Of a stretch of 64,000 nucleotides of DNA, positions 12,240-24,061 are shown piece after piece. The notes below the pieces were generated by a model, which saw only the letters and a program-made list of their open reading frames with translations, was not told where the DNA came from and ran no database searches. The position numbers were made by a program, and so were the translations under genes. This stretch comes from Venturia oleaginea (Eukaryota > Ascomycota > Dothideomycetes > Venturiales > Venturiaceae), in the NCBI GenBank assembly GCA_013176395.1, contig JABMLP010000006.1:1847891-1911890 (forward strand). Direction: 5' to 3'. Every line of letters begins with the position of its first letter. Position 1 is the first letter of the stretch.

Positions 12240-14417
12240 TAGCAAGGGACAATCAAACGGAGCGATTGTCAATAAGTTGACGGGAACTCATAAGGGAAGC
12301 ACGCCAGGTATATAAAGTTACACTCGAGTCGGGGAGAAAGTCGAGGTTCCACACACAGGTGCAAGGTATGCATGCAGTCAAGGAATAAAGGGAGATGGGC
12401 CAAATGTTAGGCCTCTGTGAATATGCTAGCAAGCCGGAGGCTACTGGTCGATCGTCCCATGGTGTTGCGGAAGGCTCTCCGCGCCGTCGCGAAAATGGTT
12501 CACCCCAGTTTGATGGGGATGGAGCGGTATGGGCGATTAATGAAAGCAGATTCTAATAGGTCAGCGACACCGAGCTGAATGCAAGGCTGGTTGTGCTGTA
12601 GGATGGTCGCAAATGGCGGCAGACAAGAGAGAATGGCATGCCTTTGAGCAGGACGGTAAACTGGAAGGAGGATACGCGTGCGGTGCGGTACGGGGTAGAT
12701 GAAGTCGCATTGCTCATGGTGGTGAAGATCATTGATGAGCTGTGAGGATGTTCCTGAACCGAGCTCTGGCATTCAATTACTTGTTCGCTGCAGCTCCTTC
12801 TGTAAGTGGTCGTTGCTTTCTTTTGGCAACAAGATGCATCAGTACCGAAAGTGAACAATCTAAGCTCCTAAAAAACCCATCTCGTACGATCCACGATCCA
12901 CTTTCTTGGTGGAGCGTTTACAGTTGAGAGGAAATCGAACGACTCTACTGAGATGTACCGAGGGCTTGGTCGTGGATATTAATACGGCGACAAGGGTGCA
13001 TCACCGTCTTTGGGGATGAGTAATCCCTTTGATGGCATCTTTGCTTTGAGAGTTTGTGGTTTCTGAGAAAATCACAAAATTGAGTTTGAAGAGTGAATGG
13101 CAGCCAAGGCTTGCCCAACAGCGCCATTGCCGCCGTTGGCTAAGGACCTAGCCATCAACTTCTGGATCAAGTTTCACCTATTACAAGCGGGAATTGTAGT
13201 CAGCCAACATTGCAGTACCATCCTCCAGTCAGATGGGAGGCATTTATAGGATGGGGTCCAGTGTGTGTGTCTGTCTGGTGCGAACAAGTGAGCATGCTCG
13301 GCGCATCTCGGCTTGTTGACACGACAAGTATGTAGGACTAGGAGAAGCGCACTCGTGTTGAAGGTGGAAGTCGCATCACAGGGTAGGCACATACCGAAAA
13401 TAGGCACAGACAAGTCCAGATCTGGGTGTGGCTTGAGCACTCGTCGTGTCCACGGCGCCGACGCACCTTGTTTCATGTCTTTTTGGCGGCAAAGCAGGAC
13501 GTACGACACTAGGACGGACAAGTAAATAAGCACAAAATATTGTCATTGCGATGGTTACACTTGGTGTACCTCCTATGAGACAGAAAGCAACGGCGCGAGC
13601 GACCGCGTTGTCCTCCGATTTCTGACAATAGACGAAGGCGGATTTATCAAGATTGTTGTGGGGTTTTACACCTTCTTGTCTTGTAGATTGATGTACACAT
13701 CTAGAATTCTCAGTGGTCAATAGCCGAAGAGAGCCAACAACCTGATATTTCTCGTTCCGATATTGTTGCCATGGATCCAACCTCTGACTTCGTTCCTGGA
13801 CATAGATCCCGTTGGTGGGAATCGGTATTGGATTCTAGCAATTCCCATGTGCGTGTTTCTCAAGGGCTCGGATACTTGAATCTCGCACCGTGTGATTGCA
13901 TCTTCTCGCTGTTCTTTGAGCCTATCTCAGCGATTAGATTGAGAAACGATGAGCATATCACAGGAATGTACCTCACCGATTGCATTCTTTATAGAAGGGA
14001 TCATTGGCTGTGATCCTTTTGATCGTCATTGCAGGAGTACGTGAATCTTTATGAGCTCTTCTCATGACGGATTATCTATTCGCCAAGGTGAATAGCGAGG
14101 GTTGAAATGCAACGGAGGTGTGAGAACGAGAACCTCTCCCGGGCGCGTCAACTTCAAGCCTTCAGTCATAGTCATCTCACTAGGCGAATCATCACCTTCG
14201 AACTTCTTGGAGAATCAAGAAGAACATCACAACTCTCTATCAGCAGCACACAAAAGCAGTCGATCATACAAGTCCGGAAAAATGCTGGCTGAGTTCACTC
14301 GAAATGGTAATCTCCTAGACAAAACTGTATATTCACAGAATACCTCTAAAAGAGGTTCAATATTACAGCTTGCGAGGCTCATCCGATAAGCTCGACCAGC
14401 GAGATGATATTTATCAT
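12240..14417. other. 2.2-kb stretch without supportable gene
   Basis: Scattered open frames of 60-130 codons on both strands overlap one another, lack recognisable motifs and do not join through plausible introns. This stretch probably holds the permease promoter on its left and the 3' UTR of the FAD oxidoreductase on its right. A highly diverged gene or a non-coding transcript cannot be excluded. Confidence 0.4.
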
Positions 14418-15800
14418 TCAAACAGCAAGGTCACTTAAATCAACCTTCTTCTCATCCCAGGCCCTTGCAATCCTAAAAGACTTTGGAAACCACTCTGGCT
14501 CTCCTTCTCCAGTCATCATACACACCAAAGCCTCCGCACTGCGAAACGCCATGGCCATTCCATGTCCATTCATGCCGACGCTGGCCCAGAGACCCTTCTC
14601 ACCAGGCACTTCTCCAACAAGTGGGAAGGTGTCTGGGGTGTAACATGTTATGCCTGTCCAATCCCCAACCTCCTTGCTCTTACTACCCCACACGTCTATC
14701 CCAAAGGAATCAGCAGCCGAAGACTTGAGATAAGATGCAATTGCCGGATTGACGACACTGTCATCTGTGATGTTTCTCTCATGCGTTGGAGAAATTTGTC
14801 TTCCGCCACCGTAAATCACGTCTCCCGCCCCTTCAAGCCCAGCCTGGCGAATGTGGTAATAGTCCTCGGATTTCGCGGTGTCGAACCCGATACTCTTGTC
14901 GACTGTACGATGGTGTAACAAATCACCTTTTGCGGGTCGTATTGCCGTGAGTTGACTTCGAGTTGGTGTGAGGAATTTCGTGTCGGCGAGAGCAGGAAGT
15001 AGACCATTGGTATACCCATTGGTTGCGAGAACCACATTCTTTGCTTTCAAGACACCGCGATCGGTTTCAACAGTCCATCTGGCACCTTCTGTTGAGGTCG
15101 CGAGAGGAGTGACGGAGAAAGCTGGGGTAATGGTCTGGAGATTCATGCCCTCTTCGAGACACAGTTCTAGCATTCGGCAAACCAGCCGATAAGGATTCTG
15201 TGTATGAGCTGGATAGACAACAGCACCAAGAAGTCCCTTCAACCCCAGATATTTTCCAGCCTCGGTCCCATGCAATACCCGCCTCTTCACCAATCTCGCA
15301 CCTCGACCGATTGCATCTCTAGTGTCAAGAATATCCAACGCATCCTCCCAAGTCTCCTTAGTACCAAAAGCATCAGCAGTTTCCACATCCTTGAAATCAC
15401 AATCAACACCATGTTCATGCACAAAGTTCGAAATGTCCTGGACATTCTGCTCTTCCAATGTTTCAAACTTGATAGCTTCTTCCTCTCCAAATGCTTTCAC
15501 GTATTCCTTGAAATTCAGCCACCAGCCTGGGCGGCAATGACCGCCGTTTCTTCCTGATGCACCTGAAGCAGCGGTTCGGGCTTCGAGCATCAGGATTTTG
15601 ACATAGGCATTTCGTGATCGTAGCTTGTAGGCAGTGGCTGCGCCTGATATGCCGGAGCCGATAATCACATAATCCCAGATGGCCTCAGTAGGCAGATCTG
15701 GTGTTGTTCTGTGATTCGCGAGATGATGCGGCGGAAGCTGCCAGTATGAAGTGGTCGGGTTTGGCACAGGGAATCCTTCGGGAACCTCGCCACCGCCCAT
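14418..15800 (-). CDS. FAD-dependent oxidoreductase, DAO family
   Basis: Single exon of 460 residues. Residues 43-53 read DYVIIGSGISG, the GxGxxG dinucleotide-binding motif of the Rossmann fold. It is followed by an acidic residue at the end of strand 2 (MLEARTAASGASGRNGG), where the ASGASGRNGGH block is typical of the D-amino-acid oxidase/glycine oxidase-like (DAO) family in fungi. VVLATNGYTN and a C-terminal GLWASVGMNGHGMAMAF block complete the FAD-binding signature. No targeting signal is obvious, so a cytosolic or peroxisomal enzyme oxidising an amine or amino acid is expected. The C-terminus LSDLAV is not a PTS1. The substrate is unknown. Confidence 0.87.
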   Translation of the reverse strand: MGGGEVPEGFPVPNPTTSYWQLPPHHLANHRTTPDLPTEAIWDYVIIGSGISGAATAYKLRSRNAYVKILMLEARTAASGASGRNGGHCRPGWWLNFKEYVKAFGEEEAIKFETLEEQNVQDISNFVHEHGVDCDFKDVETADAFGTKETWEDALDILDTRDAIGRGARLVKRRVLHGTEAGKYLGLKGLLGAVVYPAHTQNPYRLVCRMLELCLEEGMNLQTITPAFSVTPLATSTEGARWTVETDRGVLKAKNVVLATNGYTNGLLPALADTKFLTPTRSQLTAIRPAKGDLLHHRTVDKSIGFDTAKSEDYYHIRQAGLEGAGDVIYGGGRQISPTHERNITDDSVVNPAIASYLKSSAADSFGIDVWGSKSKEVGDWTGITCYTPDTFPLVGEVPGEKGLWASVGMNGHGMAMAFRSAEALVCMMTGEGEPEWFPKSFRIARAWDEKKVDLSDLAV

Positions 15801-16588
15801 GATGGGTAATATTCGAGATGATTTAGTTCTGCTGAAAAAACCTGGCTTTTGGTCTAGACCGCACCGTAATACATATTGATATGGATGGTAAATTCCTGGC
15901 AGGTTGAACAGAAGAAATAGGCAGGAATATATTGTTGAACGTTCTGCAAGAAAAACAATTTGCTGGATAGGGAAAGGAAGGTGAGAATGGAAGACGATGG
16001 GAAGATGATGTTGATAAGGATTGATGACAAGGTGGGGGTATTCGGCGTCAACCCCTCGTCGATCTTTCTTTGATTAAACGACAACACCGCGCTTTCAGCA
16101 GCGTGAGAAGATGGCCACCGTGATACACGGATTCCGCGTGATACACGGAATGACTGGGAGACTTCGATATGCTCAACCGGCGCTTAGCAAAGTTTTCAAC
16201 CCTGGACCCATATCACGTTTCCACAAACTCTTCGATCTCGTTGAATTATACCAAGGATACAGTATGATAAATCTGCAACTTCCAAACTCTTCATTTTGTG
16301 GACCCAAAGGGACGACTCCGGATAAGCTATACATGTCAAATGAATACATCGCGTATAACTCTGCAGTTAGGAGTGAGATGATATCGTTGGAAGTGGACAT
16401 CTGCAAGTTGATGGAAAGCCTAGTGCAATACACCAGGAGGATGAATATCTCAGTGCCGATAATTGAATGGTACGATACATGCCATCATAGATTGTGGATC
16501 TTGTCTGCGACTAGACATAATTTCGAACATGATTGCCGACCATACACGATCAGAATGTCGCCATATCCCTCGTATGATTTTTGCAACA
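15801..16588. promoter_or_regulatory. Upstream region of FAD oxidoreductase / downstream of SRP68
   Basis: About 790 bp between two minus-strand genes. An open frame on the plus strand beginning at 16111 runs into the antisense of SRP68 and is not believed. Two near-identical short stretches, 'gtgatacacgga', sit side by side at about 16120-16150. Confidence 0.35.
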
Positions 16589-18581
16589 TCACCACAAACC
16601 CCAGCCCTTCTTCTTCGGTGCCGGTTTCTCAGCCTTGCCAGCCACCGCCGCGGCTTTCGCAGCTGGGGCATTGACAGCACCTCTGCCCGGATACTCAATG
16701 TAATTCCACGCCGTATCAAGGAAAAGTGGTTTCACAGGGACCACCTTCAATCTCGGCGGCCACTCCACAATCTTCTCCAGATCCACAGATCCACTCGCTG
16801 GGTACTCACCCAACCTCTCCACAACAGGCGCCGTGTTACTGATATGTTTCTTTGCCGCAATCGCCGAGTCCTCAGTGTGATTTTGTAGCTCGACGAGGGC
16901 GCGGTGGTGGAGCGTCAGGGACTTGAGGTGCTCTTGGAGAAATTTTAGGGACAAGGGGTCGACGTCTAGTTTTGGTGGTGCAGTGGTGGAGGAGGTTGTT
17001 GGAGAGGAGGCAAGGGCTTTCGAAGCTTGGTTTGAGAAGGCTGTTGCGCGAAGGAGGAGGGCTAGTGCGTTTTTGTGGGAGGAAACCAGGGCGTGGGAGA
17101 TTGCTATGTTGAGGCATCTGGGATCATGGTTAGCAGGGTTGGTGGACAGTTAGCATTTAACTTACTTCAGAGCTTGGAAGTAGGCCCTCTTGCCATCTAG
17201 TTCTTCCACAAAAGCAGCGTCTCGCACGGCACCAGGAACATCCTTCACGGTATCTATGCTTTGGAGGATGGCATCGTAGAGCACCACCCGTTCTCGCAAT
17301 CTAGCAAGCTTACGCCCAACCCCCTCCGCTTTGTGCACCCACTCTTTGCCATCCATCCGCTCTCGCTTTGGCTTTCTCACTGGTGCTCCTCCTAATCGGA
17401 CACCATCGTCATCGTCAATAAGTACACGATTTCGCCCCACGCGCCATCCAATAAGCTCGTAGTTCACAGCCAAGTTGGTAACCCTAAGATCCTGCATGCG
17501 CGAATCGGCCTCCGGGATCTTTTCCTTCTCGTGCTCTTCGATCGCGTGGCGAGCTGCGTCTGCTGCATCTTGAGCTGCGATCAGAACATCGTCATACGCA
17601 GCTGCTTTGTCCCGTGCTGGTGTCTCTGGTGTTGCTGCCGTGAGGACAGAAGTCAGCTTCGATTCCGCGGTGCTCACAGCAGCAAGTGCTTGTCCGATTG
17701 CGGCATCAACAATATTCGCTTTTCGTGACCGCCAGGCTATATCCTTTGGAATATTCGCAGCTCCCTCACCGGCTTTCGATTTTGTGTCGTCGAATGCCGC
17801 AGGATCGATAGCCTCAATAGCTTCAATCAAATCCTCCTCATCTTGAGTAAAGTATTTCCGCGTGACTGTGACTACCGGTACGGTTCGAGGAATATGAGCT
17901 TGGTATGCAGCTATCCGTATGCTTGGATCGATTGTGCCCACCAATAACTCTTTATACATCTCTTCCTTTGTCGATTTTAACAAGGCAGCGTAGATGACTC
18001 GGGCACTCGAAAAGTTGTCCAAGCATGACTGCCATTTTGATTGCTGTGCCTCCACGTCGGCAGATCTTTGTGATGAAGAGTGGTGCTCGAATTCTTCGGC
18101 GCCAGATAGAGCATACGAGTACGCTTTAGCCTCGAGCAGATCGACATCTGTGGCTTTCGTGGTAGATTGATCAACGAGGAGGTCGGTAAGTTCTTGAGCG
18201 TGCTTGGCAGCTTTGTTAAGACGTGAGACGATTTGTCTTCGGGTTGAGCCTGGGAATCCTGCATTGTCTTCGGTGCCGGACGCTTTCAAAGACATGGCAT
18301 GGGCATATGCCCGTTCGGCGGAGAGGAGGAGATATTTGACGAAGCTAGTAAACTGTTAGAATCTCCATGCAAACCATACAAAATGCCTACTCATGGCTTT
18401 TCCCGATATCCTCAGCCGAAACAGGCTTCTTGTCCGAGTATTTTCCATTCTTTGGTGTGGCCCTTCCTAGCTTCTTTCTGATGGACGCAAGCTGGCGCGT
18501 TAACGAGTGGTGGTAGGAATTGTAGTCGCCTATCAGCAGGGCATCGTCCCTATGCGTGACGACAAATTTTGTTATGTTCAT
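16589..18581 (-). CDS. SRP68: Signal recognition particle subunit SRP68
   Basis: Three exons (18581-18391, 18344-17166, 17117-16589) joined across 46- and 48-bp introns give 632 residues, with all phases consistent. SRP68 binds SRP RNA and pairs with SRP72 in the particle that delivers ribosomes to the ER. The N-terminal part carries the RNA-binding domain blocks: YNSYHHSLTRQLASIRKKLG, FVKYLLLSAERAYAHAM across the first splice, and RRQIVSRLNKAAKHAQEL. A middle helical region follows. The C-terminus PVKPLFLDTAWNYIEYPGRG followed by a lysine-rich end (KKKGWGLW) is characteristic of SRP68, where it contacts SRP72. It is divergent from the PPR gene. Single-copy and conserved, it marks this part of the window as a normal chromosomal arm. 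Confidence 0.9.
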
Positions 18582-19147
18582 GGCGGATGTGTGGTGGAAT
18601 GAATTGTAAGCTCACGACAGCGGGGGTGGGAGATGGCTTCGAGTGAAGAAAGTGGACCGGCTGGGTGTAAATTACATACCGCAATGACACAATAGCTATG
18701 TGGAAGTTCTGTTTGATTCACTTTCAGATTCCTTCAACTTTACCCAAGCCGATGATGATATACTCCCTCTGTGTTGCACGTATTTTACAATCGTCTCTGT
18801 CAATTCTTGGTGGTATATCGCGTATCGATACTTCCTCGCGACTCTGAATCCAGCTCGTCTTTCGCCGCAATGGACCCTTGTCCACATATTTCTACTCTTG
18901 ACGTCTACATTCAGCTGAACTGAAGCTGTACCATACACGACCCAAGACTCTGGATCATACTAACTCGACCTTCGTTCCTGTTCTCTCCTACGTCTACCAA
19001 TCAGTTAGTATGAATTGGTCCCTTATTCCTGTATCAGAGACTAATCATTCACAGACCTCATCCTCCGCGTACCATACTTAGCGTCCTCTTGCCTTTGATG
19101 CGCAACTCCATCTCCATTGCCTTTCCCACGGCTCCTCACTATAGCCG
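18582..19147. promoter_or_regulatory. Divergent promoter between SRP68 and the PPR gene
   Basis: 566 bp lie between two start codons pointing apart, so both promoters must be here. A possible 5' UTR intron of the PPR gene lies between about 19011 and 19055 (TTAGTATGAATTGG ... TTCACAG), but this is weak. No transcription-factor site is claimed. Confidence 0.45.
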
Positions 19148-22100
19148 ATGCTGGAACGAGTGGCATCAGCATGCCTCAACTCGTCAGCTCGCCGCATAGT
19201 TCGATCCTCCCGCGACCATTTCCACAAATCAACTCGCCATTATGAGACTAGGCACTTTATAGCTGCATCTACAGTACGATCCAGAGCAAACCAAGAGAGC
19301 CGAGATCTTCAACCTGGATCATCTTCGCAAGATGGACAGAACCCAATGCTGGAATTCCTGTATCCTCCAAAGACATTGGCATTGATGAGACGGATATCTG
19401 AATTTGGCACGCGCAGAAGAGGAGGGCTTGCATCGTCAGGTAGCCCGAGATCCTTCTCTATGAACTCCAAGAAGAGCCTAGAGAATCAAAGCAGCCCATC
19501 CTCCGCACAAGTAATAGCATCTCTGGCAAGCGAGAGACCAAATCCACGATATGCAACGGCCAATCCTATAGAAATGCTAAAGAAACTGCTGCATGGACCG
19601 CTCCCAGCGCATAGCAGGTCAGAAGAATACGAGACTGCCTGGCAATTGTATCTTCAACTCGCACCGGAACAACGAACCCAGAGAATATTCGTCAGCCTCA
19701 TCAATTATCTCTCATTCTCAACTCGTTCAGATGACTACATCCGCTCGTCCTGGCTCTTGGATCAGAATCCGTTTCTCAAAGCCCAAAACGGAGTCGACCG
19801 ACATGCCACCCGGTATTGGTGTGATCTGGTGCAGCAGCTTCGCATGGGCAATGCGAGGGAGGCAGTCGAGGTTCACGAGAATGCCATGAGATCGAAAGCC
19901 GAGGGATACATTGGCACAAATTTGTTGCTAGCACAGCTTCTACAGGCGAAAGAATGGAAATATGCCATCGGTGTTTACAGCTCCAGAATGGCCACCATTG
20001 CGGATGCCGACAAAGATTGGTTAAAGGATGATCGCGCCGAATTATGGGATTTTGTCGATCGATTGCCTAACCTCCTTCAACTCACCTGCACGCTTTTTGG
20101 AAAAGAACGACTCGGCCCCAGGGCTGGAGGCCGGTACATGACAGACTTTCTGGAAAAACTCATTATCAAAGCTGTGGTTCAATCTCTCCGGTCCAATCCC
20201 GGCCCTAAAGATTGCAAGTTGATACGTGATCTCATTTCGCAACTCGGCTCAGAATTTCCCGGTCTCCACGATATCATCATGAAACAACTTATTGCTGTCC
20301 TCCAGTCTCTTGACCTTCAAGCCCGAAATTATCTTGACCTCGGCCAGCTGCTCGCAGATTTGCTAGACTTCAGCAAAGCCACAGATCATTACCATGCCAA
20401 TGCTGAACTGCTATTCGACACCGCTGTGGTCATGGCCAAAAGCGCCCCTCTTGCGGCAAGATCGAGACGGTGGGGGTTCAGCCATAGTCGGTTCTCCAAG
20501 AAATTCTCCGAGATCACTGAAGAGACCAAGTTGTTGACTGGACGCGAACCTCTGGCCCTACACATAGCGTCTATGCAGATGCATGCCAAACTCGGCGACG
20601 TCAATGAAGTTGTTGGACTATTCGACAAATTGAGCAAAGGCAAGATGCACGAAGGCATCGCCTTGGCAGTGCTGGAACTGTTCGTGACCAAGGCTGAGCC
20701 CCAGCATGCCCGAGATTTCTTCGAACGGCTGAGAGAGGAGTTCAAATGGCAGCCTACGACTCGATGTTGGAACACACTGCTGCGAATACTTGCTCGCGCT
20801 GATGATATGGACCAAGGAATGAGCTACTTCGAAGAAATGTTGGTGAGCGGCGTCCATCTTGATGCGCACAGCTACCTTCCTATTCTTCAACTCTACTCTC
20901 GACGTGGCGTAGTCGACAAGATTGAGCAATTGCTCGCCATGGCCCAATCTAATGGCGTGGTCACAGATGTTAAGATGTTCTATTACTTGGTCGTCGCGCA
21001 TCTGGAGATCGGTGATGTTTCTGCTGCAGAGCAGGCAGCCAGAGCTGTGATAGAAGCGAGGAAGCACGGCCATATCCAAGGGCCAACCACGCTTGTATGG
21101 AATGCAATTTTGGAAGCATACGGACGACGGCGTGATTGGACAAACGTGATGAGAATCTACGGTTCCATGGTGGAAGAAAATATTGCGCCAGATACACAAA
21201 CACACGCTGCCCTCCTTGAAGCACTTTGTAAACAGCACAAGACGGGCGAAGCTTGGAGATTGCTCCAAGGCCTACAGAAGCAAGACAGAAGAGATGTCAT
21301 ACCTGCTCATTATCGGGAAGTCATGCTTGGTTTCGTCGGTCAACGACAGCCATTGAAAGCATTGACTGTATACGACATGATGTGTGAAGCTGGAATAAAA
21401 CCAGACGGTTCCATCGTAGCTGTCCACAGTCGCGCAAAGTCGCTTTACGAGGCTCACGATGTAGTACCAACCGAGGCCGATAAGCAGATCGTCGATGCAA
21501 AATTCGGCAAGAAATTCGACATTGTCACAGAGCTGGCCGAGACCGATCCTGGGAAGGGCACGAGTGAAATCCTTGGTGGGGCCAAAGAAGCTGTTGCTGC
21601 AACCTTGATCATGAACTATGGAAGCGCAAACCAAGCTGATAACGTTGCAAAATGGTTCGATCGTTACATGGAGAATCAGGAGGCGAGGGGTGTGAAACAT
21701 CTGCTACCGATGACGATTCTTCGTGCGCTTATGACTTCCCTCCTTCACGCTGGAGATGATGTCGAGTTGGAGAAACGCTGGAACCAATATCTGCATCAAG
21801 CTGAAATATTCGCTGCGGGTGTTCCCGCTCGTAAGCCTGAAGAACCTGATGTCGAAGCACCTGCGACCCTACGTCCACTATACCCAAGTCGTCGACACCT
21901 TGTGTCGGGTCCACTCGTTCTCTACATGAAGTCGCTATCGTCGCAAGGCAAACGAGCTCAGATCAAGTCCGTTATGTTATCTCTACTTGAAAGAGGTTGG
22001 AAGTTGGACAACATTGCTTGGAACGAATATGTGCGATGCCTGGTTGCACGTACTGGGCCAGGTGACCCCCCGACCGGGGAAGCTAATGCTGCCTGGAAGA

Positions 22101-24061
22101 AACTCGATGCTGAAGATGGGGTCGACTTGGAAGAAGAAAAAAGGGGGAGAGCTGAGGCTGCCTTGATGGAAAGGAGTCGGATACCTGAGACGAACGGTGC
22201 TGGGTTCGATGATTTCCCTATGGATATTCAGCCAGATGTAACAGATGCTGTGGAGGACAATCTCGAAAACAAGGTTGTGACCGACGAAATAGAAGGTACA
22301 CCGATTCCAGAAATACCAGACGCAATGGCCAGAAACAAAAATCTATCGGCCGCTATCACTGACTTCGACGAATTCGTAATGTGGGAAGATCGTCGAGAAG
22401 AGCTGGTTGCAGCACCGACAGGCAGTGTGAATGAGCTCGGCAATGAAGCTTCTTCGCTGTCAGAGACGCCTCAGTTAGAGACTGTCGAACCCGAGCAGCC
22501 CACTCTTGCAAACGAATTGGTTACCGAACCACCCGAGGCGGAGTCGGTCACAATGGAAGATCCGAATTACAGTTTAGGGGTAGAAGCAGCTGCCGTCGAG
22601 ATCGAAGCAATGCCCGAGGAGACCAACCCTGTACTGTACGACACCATCGCGACCGAGGATTTCGGTCTTCAACCAGAGGTCAACATCGAGGACATTACTG
22701 AGGATGTCGCAATTGAGGAAGACGATTCTTTCGATCCGATCCAGGACGACCCGTCTCCCTCCGATATCCTAACAGCCTTCCGTGTCTGCGAACAGCGTCT
22801 CATGCCAAACTTCCCAGGCTGGGTTGACAAGGCCCGCCCCCTCCATGCCTCTGAGCGTCGTGGCAAATATGCCGGTGGCCTCTACTGGATGAAGACTGAA
22901 AATCTAGGTCGACGTCTCTACCAGGGGCTGCTGGTGCCACAATTTGACACCCTCTCGATTCTTCGCGACACGATCAACCAGCTCGAACGAAAAGCATACG
23001 CCGAGGAGTTCGAGGAAGAAAAGGTTGGTATTTTCAGTAAAGAAGGGGAAAGCATTGTTGCTAAGGCCGAGGATAAACCATGGGACGACGCAGCGTGGGG
23101 TTTGGGTGCTGAGGTGAAGGCTCAAGAAGAGGTGAAGAGACTTGAGCGAATAGATGCCGAACTTAAGATGCAGCAAGAGCAAGAGTCAAGACAAAGACTG
23201 CAAAAGGTTATCCTTGAGCAAGGAGAGGTGCCGCACGAAATTGAAGAGAGGGACATCCACGTCCCTGCTAGCACTATGCTCGAAGCTGTGAAAACTTGGG
23301 CGCCTTTGACGGTCGATGCAGCCATGTTGATCCCTGTCGTTGTTGTTCCCAAGGGTTTTGGGAATTTCGAAGAGATGACGAAGAAAAAGATCTGGATGTG
23401 GAAGACCATTAAGAGGTGGACGAGACAGATCAAGAGTAATCAATTGAAAATTGAAAAATTGCGGAACTTATTGCAGGCTATGGATTCCATCGAAGCTGAT
23501 GAGGAGAAGAAACAAGAGACGAGGGAGAAGATGGGTTTTTTTGAGAAGGAGTTGAGGGAGTTGGAAGGAGGTGCTATCACCAAGACTTTCGAGGAGGGGA
23601 TCAGGAAAGCATGGTTGAGGAAGGTTTCAGATCGGGAGAAGTTCGAGCTGAGGCAATCTCTTTTGAACCGCAAAAAGAGAGATGATGAGTATCGTGTCGC
23701 TTATCCCACTGATCGCAAAGGTAAAGCTCTTTTCATATTTGGCGAAGGCGAACCTCCGGCGCCTGGAGATGAATCATGGCTTGAGAAACTCGACCAAGCT
23801 GAAGAAGAGAGAAAGGCGGATGAGTCTAGACAGAGAGAGCTAGATCGCGAGTTTAGGAGGCAGGCTGAGGAAGAGAGACGGGCTTTGGCAGGAGGTGATC
23901 TGTTTGATGACGATGACAGGGCGAATGATCGTATGAAGAGGAGTAAGAGGAGACAAGTCAAAGTCGTAAAGAAGAAGGAGAAGGCAGAGAGGAAGGAAGG
24001 TGGTGGTGAAACTGATGGGGCTGAGGATGCCTTGAGTGTGTTGGAGAAGGAGGACAAGTAG
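19148..24061 (+). CDS. Large mitochondrial PPR protein, CYA5/Pet309-like (cox1 translation factor)
   Basis: Single exon of 1637 residues. The N-terminus is rich in Arg/Ser/His and poor in acids, like a mitochondrial presequence. Helical pentatricopeptide repeats are clear from about residue 535 to 760, for example TRCWNTLLRILARADDMDQG, LVWNAILEAYGRRRDWTNVM and IAPDTQTHAALLEALCKQHK. Weaker repeats lie before and after. An acidic low-complexity linker spans about 1000-1190. A conserved block near 1220 reads HASERRGKYAGGLYWMKTEN. The last 350 residues are highly charged and coiled-coil-like. This layout resembles fungal CYA5/Pet309 proteins, needed to translate or stabilise cox1 mRNA in mitochondria. 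PPR identity is secure; the CYA5 assignment is by resemblance. Codon use is normal and the frame is undamaged. Confidence 0.82.
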   Translation: MLERVASACLNSSARRIVRSSRDHFHKSTRHYETRHFIAASTVRSRANQESRDLQPGSSSQDGQNPMLEFLYPPKTLALMRRISEFGTRRRGGLASSGSPRSFSMNSKKSLENQSSPSSAQVIASLASERPNPRYATANPIEMLKKLLHGPLPAHSRSEEYETAWQLYLQLAPEQRTQRIFVSLINYLSFSTRSDDYIRSSWLLDQNPFLKAQNGVDRHATRYWCDLVQQLRMGNAREAVEVHENAMRSKAEGYIGTNLLLAQLLQAKEWKYAIGVYSSRMATIADADKDWLKDDRAELWDFVDRLPNLLQLTCTLFGKERLGPRAGGRYMTDFLEKLIIKAVVQSLRSNPGPKDCKLIRDLISQLGSEFPGLHDIIMKQLIAVLQSLDLQARNYLDLGQLLADLLDFSKATDHYHANAELLFDTAVVMAKSAPLAARSRRWGFSHSRFSKKFSEITEETKLLTGREPLALHIASMQMHAKLGDVNEVVGLFDKLSKGKMHEGIALAVLELFVTKAEPQHARDFFERLREEFKWQPTTRCWNTLLRILARADDMDQGMSYFEEMLVSGVHLDAHSYLPILQLYSRRGVVDKIEQLLAMAQSNGVVTDVKMFYYLVVAHLEIGDVSAAEQAARAVIEARKHGHIQGPTTLVWNAILEAYGRRRDWTNVMRIYGSMVEENIAPDTQTHAALLEALCKQHKTGEAWRLLQGLQKQDRRDVIPAHYREVMLGFVGQRQPLKALTVYDMMCEAGIKPDGSIVAVHSRAKSLYEAHDVVPTEADKQIVDAKFGKKFDIVTELAETDPGKGTSEILGGAKEAVAATLIMNYGSANQADNVAKWFDRYMENQEARGVKHLLPMTILRALMTSLLHAGDDVELEKRWNQYLHQAEIFAAGVPARKPEEPDVEAPATLRPLYPSRRHLVSGPLVLYMKSLSSQGKRAQIKSVMLSLLERGWKLDNIAWNEYVRCLVARTGPGDPPTGEANAAWKKLDAEDGVDLEEEKRGRAEAALMERSRIPETNGAGFDDFPMDIQPDVTDAVEDNLENKVVTDEIEGTPIPEIPDAMARNKNLSAAITDFDEFVMWEDRREELVAAPTGSVNELGNEASSLSETPQLETVEPEQPTLANELVTEPPEAESVTMEDPNYSLGVEAAAVEIEAMPEETNPVLYDTIATEDFGLQPEVNIEDITEDVAIEEDDSFDPIQDDPSPSDILTAFRVCEQRLMPNFPGWVDKARPLHASERRGKYAGGLYWMKTENLGRRLYQGLLVPQFDTLSILRDTINQLERKAYAEEFEEEKVGIFSKEGESIVAKAEDKPWDDAAWGLGAEVKAQEEVKRLERIDAELKMQQEQESRQRLQKVILEQGEVPHEIEERDIHVPASTMLEAVKTWAPLTVDAAMLIPVVVVPKGFGNFEEMTKKKIWMWKTIKRWTRQIKSNQLKIEKLRNLLQAMDSIEADEEKKQETREKMGFFEKELRELEGGAITKTFEEGIRKAWLRKVSDREKFELRQSLLNRKKRDDEYRVAYPTDRKGKALFIFGEGEPPAPGDESWLEKLDQAEEERKADESRQRELDREFRRQAEEERRALAGGDLFDDDDRANDRMKRSKRRQVKVVKKKEKAERKEGGGETDGAEDALSVLEKEDK

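Noticed and set aside
12500..13780. Several 90-134 codon minus-strand frames as a multi-exon gene
   Set aside because: No consistent frame, branch site or motif links them; left as unassigned.
16111..16674. Plus-strand open frame of 187 codons
   Set aside because: Its end lies antisense to the last SRP68 exon, and it has no motif or intron support; treated as a shadow frame.
20618..21268. Minus-strand open frame of 216 codons
   Set aside because: Antisense to the PPR gene and lacking any family signature.
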